A stretch of 64,000 bases of DNA from JACVRW01 sp963837445 (lineage in GTDB: Bacteria; Actinomycetota; Thermoleophilia; Solirubrobacterales; Thermoleophilaceae), in contig CAWINK010000001.1 of NCBI GenBank assembly GCA_963837445.1, positions 1 through 64,000 of the forward strand, read 5' to 3'. Shown piece after piece: positions 9,026 through 17,788 of the stretch. The notes beneath the pieces were generated by a model. It did not search any database. It had not been told where the DNA came from and worked only from the letters and a program-made list of their open reading frames with translations. The position numbers and the translations under genes were made by a program. Each line of letters starts with the position of its first letter. Position 1 is the first letter of the stretch.

Positions 9026-9834
9026 TGGCCCAACCGCTCCACAAAGCGCACCAGGAGCGGAGCGAGGTCCTCGGCCGCACGCCGGGCGTCGCGCAGGGTC
9101 TGCTCGTGGCTCAGCGGCACATCGCTCATCCCCTCGGCGAAGTTCGAGATCGCCGAGATCGCCGCCACGCGCAGGCCGCAGTGCCGAGCCACCGCGGTCT
9201 CGTGCACGGTGGACATTCCCACGGCATCGGCCCCGAGCGTCGCAAATGCGCGGATCTCGGCCGCTGTCTCGAAGGTCGGCCCGGACACCGCGAGGTACAC
9301 ACCCTCCGCAAGCGTCGTGCCGAGCTCCTTGGCAGCGGCGCGGAGGGCGGCGCGCAGCTCGGGGTCATACGCATCGCGCATGCTCGGGAAACGCGGGCCG
9401 ATCTCGTCGTCGTTCGGCCCGGACAGCACGTTCGCGCCGCTCAGGTTGATGTGATCCGAGATCAGCATCAGGCTGCCGGGGCCCACCTCCTGATGAAGCG
9501 AGCCGGCGGCGTTCGTGAGCACGAGGATCTCTGCCCCGGCGGCGCGCAGCGCGCGCACGGGTGTGCGGATCTTGTCGGGGTCGCCGCCCTCGTACACGTG
9601 CGCGCGACCCTGGAGCACCGCCACCGGCACGTCGCCGATGTTGCCCACCACGGCCTGGCCACCGTGGCCGGCCACGCCCGGCAGCGGGAAGCCCGGCAGC
9701 TCGGCGTAGTCGATCGTGGTCGGGTTCGCCACCGCGTCCGCCACCGCCCCGAGGCCGGAGCCGAGCACGACGCCCACGCGCGGGCGCAGGCCCGAGCGCT
9801 CGTTGATGACCGTGGCGGCCGCCGCCGGCGTCAT
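9022..9834 (-). CDS. punA: Purine nucleoside phosphorylase (trimeric type)
   Basis: The 270-residue protein is a class of trimeric purine nucleoside phosphorylase. It has GVVLGSGLG near residue 20, GHGG, GRAHVYEG, TNAAGSL, and the SGPTFETAAEIR...GADAVGMSTVHE block followed by ISNFAEG. These form the phosphate, ribose and base sites of the family. It splits inosine and guanosine into base and ribose-1-phosphate. The ATG at 9834 overlaps the TGA of the deaminase fusion upstream (ATGA), and the product of add feeds it. Open frame continues upstream of this ATG but is antisense-like and out of keeping with the family start. Confidence 0.94.
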   Translation of the reverse strand: MTPAAAATVINERSGLRPRVGVVLGSGLGAVADAVANPTTIDYAELPGFPLPGVAGHGGQAVVGNIGDVPVAVLQGRAHVYEGGDPDKIRTPVRALRAAGAEILVLTNAAGSLHQEVGPGSLMLISDHINLSGANVLSGPNDDEIGPRFPSMRDAYDPELRAALRAAAKELGTTLAEGVYLAVSGPTFETAAEIRAFATLGADAVGMSTVHETAVARHCGLRVAAISAISNFAEGMSDVPLSHEQTLRDARRAAEDLAPLLVRFVERLGQ

Positions 9835-10763
9835 TCGAACTTGAACGCGAGCGGCAGGAGCTCGCCCATCGTCGTCGTCTCGCGCGGACCGCCCGGGCGC
9901 CCGAGGTGCACCGGCGTGTCGGCGCTCGCGAACTCCGCCAGGCGCTGGCGGCAGCCGCCGCACGGCGGGCAGATGTCCTGCCGCTCGGCCGTCACCGCAA
10001 CCTCCGTGATCTGGGTGTGTCCGGCCGCGATCAGCGCTCCGATCGCCGAGGTCTCCGCACACTGCCCCTGCGGATAGCTCACGTTCTCGACGTTCGAGCC
10101 CACGTGGATGCTCCCGTCGGGCGCGCGCAGCGCGGCGCCGACGGGGAACTTCGAGTAGGGCGCATACGCGGTCCGCATCACCGCGTCCGCGGCGCGCATC
10201 AGGTCGTCCGTGGCCGTCACGTCCGTGGCCGTCGGCTCGTCCGGCGCACCGAGCAGCAGGTCCGAGTAGCTCGTGGCGACGAGGTCCTCGTCCTGGATGC
10301 CGAGCTCCGCGCGAAGCCGCCCGACCTTGTCGCGTTCGGCGCTCAGGTCGGAGTCGGCATCCGCCACAGCCTCCAGCTCGAGGAAGCTGCCAAGTCCCTC
10401 CACCTCGTCGAGGTGGATCCGCACGCCCTCCCAGCGCAGCAGCCGGCGCCGCTTCACAACGGTCCCCAGCGTTCCGTACGCGGCATCGAGGGCCTCGCGC
10501 AACGGTTCGGCGTCAGCGACGGGCACGCGCTGGTAGGTGCTCGTGCGCGCGGCGGCCGAATCCGGTCGCGAGTACTCGATGAGCTCATCCCAGAACGGGG
10601 ACCCGCCGGTCTCCTGCTCGCGCAGCTTGAGACGCCCGCGCGCGTGCGCGAAGTATGTGTCGCGCTGCTGGATCTCGCCCTCGTCGGACGCACCGAGATC
10701 GAGCGCACGCTGCAGCGAACGCGCCGGATCGGGGTCGCGGGCCTTGAGCTCAACGTTGCGCAT
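9831..10763 (-). CDS. cdd: CYTH domain-cytidine deaminase fusion protein
   Basis: This single 310-codon frame encodes two recognisable domains. Residues 1 to about 175 begin MRNVELKARD and continue with the charged strands of a CYTH (CyaB/thiamine-triphosphatase-like triphosphate tunnel) domain, including REQETGG and a late FLELEAV strand. Residues from about 185 form a cytidine deaminase: RTAYAPYSKFPVGAAL, then Cys235-Ala-Glu237 and PC(268)GGC(271), the zinc ligands and proton shuttle. I see no frame break or ribosome site between the halves. Cytidine deaminase alone is about 130 residues, so the fusion is unusual. It heads the salvage operon, 39 bases from the divergent upp start. Deaminase function is secure; what the CYTH half binds or hydrolyses is unknown. 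Confidence 0.9.
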   Translation of the reverse strand: MRNVELKARDPDPARSLQRALDLGASDEGEIQQRDTYFAHARGRLKLREQETGGSPFWDELIEYSRPDSAAARTSTYQRVPVADAEPLREALDAAYGTLGTVVKRRRLLRWEGVRIHLDEVEGLGSFLELEAVADADSDLSAERDKVGRLRAELGIQDEDLVATSYSDLLLGAPDEPTATDVTATDDLMRAADAVMRTAYAPYSKFPVGAALRAPDGSIHVGSNVENVSYPQGQCAETSAIGALIAAGHTQITEVAVTAERQDICPPCGGCRQRLAEFASADTPVHLGRPGGPRETTTMGELLPLAFKFE

Positions 10764-10802
10764 GGAGGCAGACAAGCGGCCCGCGAGGTTATCGTCGCGT
10801 CC

Positions 10803-11432
10803 ATGTCTGAGCGCCTCGCCGTCGTCGATCACCCAGTACTCGCCGACCGGCTCGCGGTCATGCGCGACCGCAACACCGGCCACGGCGACTTCCGCCAGGC
10901 CCTGTTCGAGGCCTCGGCGATCCTTGCGGTCGAGGCCGCGCGCGGCCTCCCCGTGACGGAGGTGGAGGTGGAGACCCCGCTCGAGCGGACCACCGGCAGC
11001 CGCCTCCCCACCGAGATCACGATCGTGCCGGTGCTGCGCGCCGGCCTTGGGATGGTGGACGGCTTCCTGCGTCTCCTTCCCGGCGCCCGCGTCGGCCACG
11101 TGGGCGTCTACCGCGACGAGGAGGAGCACCGCCCGGTCGACTACTACGAGCGCCTGCCACCCGGCCTGGCCCACGCCCACGTGTTCGTGGTCGACCCGAT
11201 GCTCGCCACCGGCGGAAGCGCCGTGCACGCCCTCGACAAGCTGAAGGCGGCCGGCGCGCAACAGCTCGCCCTGGTGTGCCTGGTGGTCGCCCCCGAGGGA
11301 GTCGAGGCGGTGGAGAAGGCACACCCCGACGTCCAGATCTGGACCGCGGCCGTGGACCGCGAGCTGGACGAGAACGCATACATCCGCCCCGGCTTGGGCG
11401 ACGCGGGCGACCGGGTGTTCGGAACGCAGTAG
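10803..11432 (+). CDS. upp: Uracil phosphoribosyltransferase
   Basis: The 209-residue protein matches Upp throughout. It has TEVEVETPLE near residue 55, ITIVPVLRAGLGM around residue 75, DYYERLP, the PRPP loop VVDPMLATGGSA near residue 130, and a C-terminal GLGDAGDRVFGTQ. It converts uracil plus PRPP to UMP. It is divergent from the deaminase fusion and separated from it by only 39 bases, so both promoters must overlap each other or the opposite coding region. It closes the pyrimidine path cytidine-uridine-uracil-UMP with the cdd and deoA neighbours. Confidence 0.95.
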   Translation: MSERLAVVDHPVLADRLAVMRDRNTGHGDFRQALFEASAILAVEAARGLPVTEVEVETPLERTTGSRLPTEITIVPVLRAGLGMVDGFLRLLPGARVGHVGVYRDEEEHRPVDYYERLPPGLAHAHVFVVDPMLATGGSAVHALDKLKAAGAQQLALVCLVVAPEGVEAVEKAHPDVQIWTAAVDRELDENAYIRPGLGDAGDRVFGTQ

Positions 11433-11482
11433 GCGTTTGGCGCCCGAACGACAGCACTGAGAGGGAACCCAAAGGCTCGCGC

Positions 11483-12751
11483 CTACGCGCCGCCCGCGGC
11501 AGACCGCGCGCTCAACCCCACAGCGCCCGCCGCCCATTCCGCCGCCGCGAAGCGCTCGTCCACCGCCACCCCGGCCACCCAGACGATCTCGCCGTCGGAC
11601 TCCACCACGGGCAGCGTGTGGCGCAGCGCTCGCGGGACCTTTCTGTCCGTGAAGAGGTCCTGGAGCGACTTCGAGCCGCCCAGGCCGGCGGGGCGCATGC
11701 GGTCGCCATCGCGCCAGCCACGCACGGTGAGCTCGGGCCCGAGGTTGGTCACGGTCACCTCGCCCGGGACGCCCCGGCGCGCCTCGACCTCCCAGTCGCC
11801 GAAGCGCGCACGGCCAGGCACGGTGAGCTGCACCGGATCGGGCGTGGCAGCTTCTGCGGCACGGGTGAAGCGGAGCGTGCCGTACTCGGACACCGCGCGC
11901 AGGCCATCGCCTAGGTCGAGCGACTTGCTGCCGCGCTCGCTCAGGGCAAGGATCTCGTCGAGCTCACGCTGCGAAAGCGCCTGGCCGGCGAGCTTGCGCA
12001 GCACAAGGCGGCGCACGGCCGGCGGGTGCTCCCGCAGGGCAGCGAGCAACACCGCGGGCCCGCCCCCCAGCTCCCTCACCGCTTCCGTCACCACGGCATC
12101 CAGTACCTCCGCCTCGTCCCGGAGCTGCCTCACCGTCTCCGCGATCGTCCGCTCCGCCGCCGGCGAGAGCTCGCGCAGCGCCTCAATCACGTCGTGGCGC
12201 ACACGGGCGCGCGCGAAGCGGCGGTCGGCGTTCGACGGGTCCTCGCGCCACTCGCGCCCGCGTGCGCGCAGGTACTCGCGCACCTCCTCGCGCGTCACGG
12301 CGAGCAGCGGGCGCACCAGCCGGCCACGACGCGGCGACATCCCGTGCAGAGCCCGTGATCCGGGCGAGACGGCAAGACGGTAGAGGACGGTCTCGGCCTG
12401 GTCGGAGGCGGTGTGGGCGGCAGCGAAGTCGCCGCCGGTAAGCGATTCGGCGAGTGCATAGCGAGCGTCCCGAGCACGCTCCTGAAGATTGCCCTCAGTG
12501 CCCAACTGCACGCGCTCGACAGCGAGCGGCACGCCGAGCTGATCGCAGAGATCACGGACGAATGCCTCGTCCTCCGCGGCCCCTTCCCGCAGCCCGTAGT
12601 TCACGTGCAGCACCGAGACATCCGCCCCGAGACGCACCGCCACGTCGAGCAGCGCAACCGAGTCCCCTCCGCCCGACACCATCACGAGCAGCGGCTCGGC
12701 CTCACGCACGAGGCCGCTCTCGCGTGCCGCTTCGAGCGGAAGCTCGCTCAT
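11483..12751 (-). CDS. tilS: tRNA(Ile)-lysidine synthase
   Basis: The 422-residue protein starts with a PP-loop ATP pyrophosphatase domain carrying SGGGDS at residues 26-31. AAHTASDQAETVLYRL and RPLLAVTREEVREYLRARG follow, both typical of TilS. The C-terminal part contains a substrate-binding TilS_C region (KSLQDLFTDRKVPRALRHTLPVV). It lysidinylates the wobble C of the AUA-decoding tRNA-Ile and is normally essential. The ATG at 12751 overlaps the TGA of the cyclase gene upstream. The ftsH/hpt neighbours often seen beside tilS are not present here; instead it sits downstream of a signalling protein. Confidence 0.93.
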   Translation of the reverse strand: MSELPLEAARESGLVREAEPLLVMVSGGGDSVALLDVAVRLGADVSVLHVNYGLREGAAEDEAFVRDLCDQLGVPLAVERVQLGTEGNLQERARDARYALAESLTGGDFAAAHTASDQAETVLYRLAVSPGSRALHGMSPRRGRLVRPLLAVTREEVREYLRARGREWREDPSNADRRFARARVRHDVIEALRELSPAAERTIAETVRQLRDEAEVLDAVVTEAVRELGGGPAVLLAALREHPPAVRRLVLRKLAGQALSQRELDEILALSERGSKSLDLGDGLRAVSEYGTLRFTRAAEAATPDPVQLTVPGRARFGDWEVEARRGVPGEVTVTNLGPELTVRGWRDGDRMRPAGLGGSKSLQDLFTDRKVPRALRHTLPVVESDGEIVWVAGVAVDERFAAAEWAAGAVGLSARSAAGGA

Positions 12752-13950
12752 TCCTCGCGCGGCTCGCGCGGGATCGCTCGGCACAGCTGTCGCGGCTCGG
12801 AGAAGCCCTTCAGCTTCACGACGCCGATCGGTTCGAAGCTGAGGTGGCTCGAATCCCGCACGGCCTCCTCGACCGAGTCGGTCACGAGCACCTCCCCGCC
12901 TCGCGCCCGTGCCACCACGCGCGCCGTGAGGTTCACGTCGCGGCCGAAGTAGTCGCCGTCCCGGTAGAGGGTCGTTCCCCAGTGGACCCCGATGCGCGGC
13001 TCCGGCCGCTCGTCGAACAGGCTCGTGTACCCCACCGCCCAATCCACGAGCGCCCGGATGTCCTGACCAACGACCATCACCTCGTCGCCGATCGTCTTCA
13101 CCACACGCGCGTCTTCGGGCAGCGTGTTTGTCACGCCCTCGACGAAGCGCTCGACCGAGGAGACCGCCTCCTCCTCGCCCTCCTCCTCGGTGAAGCGGGT
13201 GTAGCCGGCCAGGTCGGCGAAGGCGATCGCCACGCGCACGCGCCCGAGGTCCACGTCCTCGTCCTCGAGCTCGCTCTCCATGTGCCCCACCACGTCCTGC
13301 TCCACGAAGTGCTGGAGGAAGCGCTGGTGGACGAAGTCCATCATCGGCGAGGCGAGCGGCAGAAGGTCGCGCGCGAGGTCCTCCATCTCCTCCGCCATCT
13401 GAAGCCCCGGCACGCCCTCACGGATGAGCGGCTCGTGCACATACAGGTGGAAGAGCCGCACCTCCGCCTCGGCGATCTGCGCAAGCGCCTGGCCGTAGAC
13501 GCGGCAGAGCTGGAGGAACGCCACCAGCGGGAAGCCCGCGCCGAGCACGGCGGAGACGTAGTGCAGAGCCTGAATGTCCTCTTCGCTGAGCTGCTCCAGC
13601 CCCCGTGTGGGGAGCCCGAGGCTCGCCCAGAAGCGCTCGATCAGCGCGGGCTCCAGGTCGGTGAGCTCGGACGCCTCCTTCAGCGAGCGCGGCGGCTCGT
13701 GCCCGCCGAAGAGCTCCTCGATGTATCCGTAGGCGAGCCGGCCCTCCCTGCCCGCCTCCTTGATCTCCTCGAGCTTGTGCCCGCGCTCGCGCAGCCGCGC
13801 CACGATGCGCGCGTGGGCCACGGCCGCGGTGGTCCACCTGCCGCCGCCGTCCACCTCCGGGATCACGCCATCGCGCGCCCAGCGGCGCAGGGTCTCGGGC
13901 GAGACGCCCACGCGCTCGGAGGCTTCCTTGAGGGAGACGCTCTCGGCCAC
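12748..13950 (-). CDS. MerR-type HTH / class III nucleotidyl cyclase protein
   Basis: This roughly 400-residue protein opens with a MerR-like winged helix (SLKEASERVGVSPETLRRWARDG, given here to residue about 26). A second helical MerR-like stretch is visible around residues 90-120 (RSLKEASELTDLEPALIERF). The C-terminal 190 residues are a class III adenylate/guanylate cyclase homology domain: VAIAFADLAGYTRFTE contains the first metal Asp, and KTIGDEVMVV the second. GVHWGTTLYRDGDYFGRDVNLTARV follows. I chose GTG at 13950 because the HTH begins directly after it; another GTG at 14001 is possible. It is coupled to tilS by an ATGA overlap. A DNA-binding cyclase suggests a transcription factor using a nucleotide cue, but whether it is catalytically active is not shown by sequence alone. 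Confidence 0.82.
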   Translation of the reverse strand: MAESVSLKEASERVGVSPETLRRWARDGVIPEVDGGGRWTTAAVAHARIVARLRERGHKLEEIKEAGREGRLAYGYIEELFGGHEPPRSLKEASELTDLEPALIERFWASLGLPTRGLEQLSEEDIQALHYVSAVLGAGFPLVAFLQLCRVYGQALAQIAEAEVRLFHLYVHEPLIREGVPGLQMAEEMEDLARDLLPLASPMMDFVHQRFLQHFVEQDVVGHMESELEDEDVDLGRVRVAIAFADLAGYTRFTEEEGEEEAVSSVERFVEGVTNTLPEDARVVKTIGDEVMVVGQDIRALVDWAVGYTSLFDERPEPRIGVHWGTTLYRDGDYFGRDVNLTARVVARARGGEVLVTDSVEEAVRDSSHLSFEPIGVVKLKGFSEPRQLCRAIPREPREE

Positions 13951-13980
13951 GGCCCCGCATTGTGCCCTGCGAGATAGCAA

Positions 13981-14008
13981 CGGCGGAGTGGAAGGGTTCA
14001 CTCCGCCG
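13981..14008. promoter_or_regulatory. Perfect 10-bp inverted repeat upstream of cyclase gene
   Basis: CGGCGGAGTG at 13981-13990 and CACTCCGCCG at 13999-14008 are exact reverse complements separated by eight bases. The dyad lies 30 bases upstream of the chosen start of the MerR-like/cyclase gene, inside the 198-base divergent region it shares with the acyl-CoA reductase gene. It could be an operator bound by the MerR-like protein or an mRNA stem-loop. No T-tract follows on either strand, so an intrinsic terminator is unlikely. Confidence 0.5.
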
Positions 14009-14068
14009 CTGCGTGCGGGGCACGGCCCGCGTCGTAGGCCGGTGACGGCGGACCGTCAACCGGTCTCT

Positions 14069-14080
14069 ACAAGAACTTGT
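14069..14080. promoter_or_regulatory. Short dyad ACAAG-AA-CTTGT in divergent promoter region
   Basis: ACAAGAACTTGT is a 12-base dyad with five-base arms around a central AA, 69 bases upstream of the TTG start of the acyl-CoA reductase gene. A possible -10 (TTAGACT) lies at about 14115. It may be an operator; dyads this short occur by chance, so confidence is low. Confidence 0.25.
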
Positions 14081-14148
14081 GCGAAGTCTTGCGCGCGCCC
14101 GAGCCCGAGTCAAATTAGACTCCGCGGCTCACCCCCACAGGAGGCTCC

Positions 14149-16158
14149 TTGAACTATTTCGTCACCGGCGCGACCGGCTTCATCGGCAGGCATCTGGTGG
14201 CCGAGCTGCTGAAGCGCGATGGCACGATTCACGCGCTGGTGCGCGAGGGCTCGCGCGGCAAGCTCGACGCGCTCGCCCAGCGGCTCGGCGCTCCCGAGGG
14301 CAGGATCGTGGCGGTGGCGGGGGACCTCTCGAAGCCCGGACTCGGCGTGGAGGGCTTCGACCAGCCGATCGACCATCTCTTCCACCTGGCGGCCGTGTAC
14401 GACATCGAGGCCGACGAGGAGTCCTCGGAGCGCGCCAACGTCGAGGGCACCCAGCACGTCATCGAGTTCGCGAACGCGAACGAGGTCGGGCGCTTCCACC
14501 ACGTCAGCTCGATCGCGGTGGCCGGCAACTACGAGGGCATCTTCCAGGAGGACATGTTCGACGAGGGGCAGAAGCTGCCCCACCACTACCACCGCACCAA
14601 GTACGAGTCGGAGCGACTGGTGCGCGAGGGCGTGGAGACGAAGACGCTCGTGTTTCGGCCGGGCATCGTGGTCGGCCACTCCGAGACCGGCGAGATGGAC
14701 AAGATCGACGGTCCCTACTACTTCTTCAAGCTGCTCCAGAAGCTGCGCCACGCACTGCCCGAGTGGTTCCCGCTCGCCGGGCCCGAGGGCGGGCAGACGA
14801 ACATCGTGCCGGTGGACTTCGTGGCCCGGGCAATGGCCCACATCTCCCACCTGCCGGATGGGGAGCTGCCCGGCGACACGTTCCATCTCGTGAACCCGGA
14901 GCCCATGAGCGTGGGCCAGACGCTCAACGAGTTCGCGAAGGCGGCGCACGCCCCCCAGTTCGCGCTGCGCGTGGACCCGAACATGACGAACGCCATTCCG
15001 AAGCAGGTGCGCGCGGGGCTCAAGGCGCTGCCGATGGTGAAGCGGATCCGGAATCAGCTCTACCACGACATCGGAGTGCCGCCCGCGGCGATGGAGAACC
15101 GCGACTTCCGCGCCAAGTTCGACGCGCGCGACAGCCAGCGCGCGCTGAGCGGCACCGGCATCGCCGTGCCTCCGCTGTCCACGTATGCGCCACGCCTGTG
15201 GGACTACTGGGAGCGCAACCTCGACCCGGACCTGTTCCGCGACCGCTCGCTCGCGAGCGTCGTCAAGGGCAAGCGCGTCCTGATCACCGGCGCCTCCAGC
15301 GGCATCGGCCTCGAGACCGCGCTGAAGGTCGGCGAGGCCGGCGGCGAGGTGCTGCTCGTCTCGCGCACGCGCGAGAAGCTCGAGGAGGTGGCCAAGCAGG
15401 TCGCGGAGCTCGGCGGGACCGCGCACGTGCACCCCGCCGACCTGTCCGACCTCGAGGAGGTCGACCGCGTGGCGGCCGAGGTGCTCGAGCAGCACGGCGG
15501 CGTGGACGTGCTCGTGAACAACGCGGGCCGTTCGATCCGGCGCTCGGTCGAGCGCTCCTACGACCGCTTCCACGACTACGAGCGCACCATGCAGCTGAAC
15601 TACTTCGGCGCGCTGAAGCTGATCCTCGCGTTCATGCCGGGGATGCGCGAGCGCAAGTCCGGCCACATCATCAACGTGAGCTCGATCGGGGTCCAGACGA
15701 ACACGCCGCGCTTCTCGGCGTACGTGGCCTCGAAGTCCGCGCTCGACGCGTTCTCACGCTGCACTGCCCCTGAGGTGGTGGCCGACAACGTGAAGTTCAC
15801 CACCGTCTACATGCCGCTCGTGCGCACCCCGATGATCGCGCCGACAGACATCTACAAGGCCTTCCCGACGCTCACTCCGGACGAGGCCGCGCTGATGCTG
15901 TGCGACGCGATGATCGACAAGCCGAAGCGCATGGCCTCGAGGCTCGGCACCTTCGGCGAGGTGCTCTACTCGATCTCGCCGAAGACGGTCGACATAGTGC
16001 TGAACCAGGCCTACAACCTGTTCCCGGACTCGAGCGCCGCGAAGAAGAAGGGCGAGGACGAGAAGAAGGCGCTGCCGGCCGGTGACAAGAAGGACGACGG
16101 GGAGATGTCAACGGAGGCGGTGGCCATGGCCTACCTGCTCCGTGGAGTGCATTTCTAG
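14149..16158 (+). CDS. Two-domain SDR fatty acyl-CoA reductase (AcrA1-like)
   Basis: The 669-residue protein contains two dehydrogenase domains. Residues 1 to about 370 are an extended SDR of the fatty-acyl reductase type (start MNYFVTGATGFIGRHL, later YHRTKYESERLVRE with the Tyr-Lys pair). Residues from about 378 are a classical SDR (GKRVLITGASSGIGLETAL; NNAG; YVASKSALDAF). This order and length match the mycobacterial AcrA1 (Rv3391) type that reduces acyl-CoA to aldehyde/alcohol for wax esters. The TTG start has a strong ACAGGAGG five bases before it. The last 40 residues are Lys/Glu-rich and probably disordered. Its TAG shares four bases (CTAG) with the convergent gene. Substrate chain length cannot be read from sequence. 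Confidence 0.88.
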   Translation: MNYFVTGATGFIGRHLVAELLKRDGTIHALVREGSRGKLDALAQRLGAPEGRIVAVAGDLSKPGLGVEGFDQPIDHLFHLAAVYDIEADEESSERANVEGTQHVIEFANANEVGRFHHVSSIAVAGNYEGIFQEDMFDEGQKLPHHYHRTKYESERLVREGVETKTLVFRPGIVVGHSETGEMDKIDGPYYFFKLLQKLRHALPEWFPLAGPEGGQTNIVPVDFVARAMAHISHLPDGELPGDTFHLVNPEPMSVGQTLNEFAKAAHAPQFALRVDPNMTNAIPKQVRAGLKALPMVKRIRNQLYHDIGVPPAAMENRDFRAKFDARDSQRALSGTGIAVPPLSTYAPRLWDYWERNLDPDLFRDRSLASVVKGKRVLITGASSGIGLETALKVGEAGGEVLLVSRTREKLEEVAKQVAELGGTAHVHPADLSDLEEVDRVAAEVLEQHGGVDVLVNNAGRSIRRSVERSYDRFHDYERTMQLNYFGALKLILAFMPGMRERKSGHIINVSSIGVQTNTPRFSAYVASKSALDAFSRCTAPEVVADNVKFTTVYMPLVRTPMIAPTDIYKAFPTLTPDEAALMLCDAMIDKPKRMASRLGTFGEVLYSISPKTVDIVLNQAYNLFPDSSAAKKKGEDEKKALPAGDKKDDGEMSTEAVAMAYLLRGVHF

Positions 16159-17759
16159 CGCCGCTGCCTGAGCCGCTTGGCGGCCTTTGCCGACAGGCGC
16201 AGCCGCACAGGTCGCGAGCGGTTCCCGACGGCATCGACGGCGACCGCCTGGACGCGGTAGCGGATCCGGCGCGAACGCTTCGCCGCGCTCGCGCGGCGCC
16301 GCGATGCGCGCAGGCGGTTCTTGCCCGCCACCCCGTTCTGGCGCAGCGCCCTGATCGTGCGCCAGCGCTTGCGCTTCAGCTGCTGGAGCTGGATCGTCAC
16401 GCGCGCCCGTTCTGACAGGCGGTAGATGATGATCGAGCCGCGGACCCTGAGGCCGCTGATCACAGGCCGGATCGAGTCGACGCTGAGGGGCGCGCCGGCC
16501 ACGCCGGCGCCGCCGTGCGGGTCGCTCACGCGCACGCGCGGGCTGAAGGTCGTGGTCCCGCTGTAGGCGTGCGTGACGGTCGGACTGGTGCCCCCGTCCG
16601 TCTCGAAGCTCCCGTCTCCGTCGAGATCCCAGGCGTAGCGCAGCTGGAGCCCCTCGGGGTCGCGCGAGCCTGATGCGTCAAAGCTCACCTGTCGGCCGCC
16701 GGCGACCTTGCCGGGCGACGCCGTGAGCGCCGCCACGGGGTCGCGGTTCGCCACCACGGTCACGCCAAGCGGATTGTTGAAGAGCTGGCGGTCCTGGCGC
16801 AGGATGCTCTGCCCGCCGTCCGGCAGGTCCACGAACACGAGCCCGCCCTCCATGTCGTCGAGGGTGAAGTCGCTCACCACCACATCGCCGTCCGGGGTGA
16901 GCGCCGGCCGCTGGGGGAGGACCACGCGGTCGGTCGTGGTGTTGGTGGTCTCCGCGTCCTGCACCCCGGTCTCCGGGTTCACCGCCACCAGCGCGGTCGC
17001 ACCGTTCTGGTTCACGAGCAGGATCCGGCCGCCCGGCTCGACCGTCACCCCGAGCGGGTTGCGGAAGAAGTTGCCCCACTCGGCCGCGTTGCGGGACAGG
17101 ACGGAGGTGTCGTGTGTGACCGGGTTGACCTTCACGAGCGCGCCGAAGTCGTAGGTGCAGTTGATGACGGTCGTGCCGTCGCTGAAGTCGCCGTAGTCCG
17201 TGACGAGCACCGAGCCGTTCGGATGGACGGCGATGCCGAACGGGTAGCAGAGCTGCCCGCCCTGGGTCACTAGCGTCTGCGCACCCGTAGCCGGGTTCAC
17301 GCTCACGACTGCGGGCTGCCCCAGCGTGCCGACGTTCTCGATCACGTAGATGAGCCCGTTCGGGGCGATCGCGAGGCCGGCGGGATCCACGAGCAGGTTG
17401 CCCGAGGTCACGAGCGACTGCCGGCCGGTCACGGGGTCCACCCGGATGATCCGCCCGTCGGGTGTCCGGGTGGTGGGCGTGGCATAGTCGCCCATGTCGG
17501 CCACGAGCAGGCTGCCGTCGGCGGCGACCGCGACGTCGTACGGATGCCGGAACAGCTCACCCTGAGCTCCGTTGCGCGAGATCTCCGTGAGCGCCCCGGT
17601 GGCGGGGTTGGCCCTGAGGATCACCGCGGAGGCCGCGGACTGCTTCGTGACCACCGAGTTCGCGACGTAGGCCACCCAGGGGTCACCGGGCGCGGCGAGA
17701 GCCGATCCGGGCAGGAGCAGTAGTGCCAGCGCCGCTAGCAGGACGGCAACGATTTGCAT
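16155..17759 (-). CDS. Secreted beta-propeller (NHL/SMP-30-like) and PKD-domain protein
   Basis: The 534-residue protein has a clear signal peptide (residues 1-22, cut after ALA). About 320 residues follow with repeated blades of the form HPYDVAVAADGSLLVAD, PAGLAIAPNGLIYVIE, YPFGIAVHPNGSVLVTD and NPLGVTVEPGGRILLVN, which is an NHL/SMP-30-like propeller. Around residues 340-425 is a PKD domain (VSFDASGSRDPEG...YAWDLDGDG). The last 100 residues are very Arg-rich. It is likely an exported binding protein; no catalytic residues are recognised. The ATG has GGAGG six bases upstream, and a GGCCAA-T-TTGGCC palindrome at 17774-17786 lies just before the ribosome site. Confidence 0.8.
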   Translation of the reverse strand: MQIVAVLLAALALLLLPGSALAAPGDPWVAYVANSVVTKQSAASAVILRANPATGALTEISRNGAQGELFRHPYDVAVAADGSLLVADMGDYATPTTRTPDGRIIRVDPVTGRQSLVTSGNLLVDPAGLAIAPNGLIYVIENVGTLGQPAVVSVNPATGAQTLVTQGGQLCYPFGIAVHPNGSVLVTDYGDFSDGTTVINCTYDFGALVKVNPVTHDTSVLSRNAAEWGNFFRNPLGVTVEPGGRILLVNQNGATALVAVNPETGVQDAETTNTTTDRVVLPQRPALTPDGDVVVSDFTLDDMEGGLVFVDLPDGGQSILRQDRQLFNNPLGVTVVANRDPVAALTASPGKVAGGRQVSFDASGSRDPEGLQLRYAWDLDGDGSFETDGGTSPTVTHAYSGTTTFSPRVRVSDPHGGAGVAGAPLSVDSIRPVISGLRVRGSIIIYRLSERARVTIQLQQLKRKRWRTIRALRQNGVAGKNRLRASRRRASAAKRSRRIRYRVQAVAVDAVGNRSRPVRLRLSAKAAKRLRQRR

Positions 17760-17788
17760 CTACCTCCAATATCGGCCAATTTGGCCCG

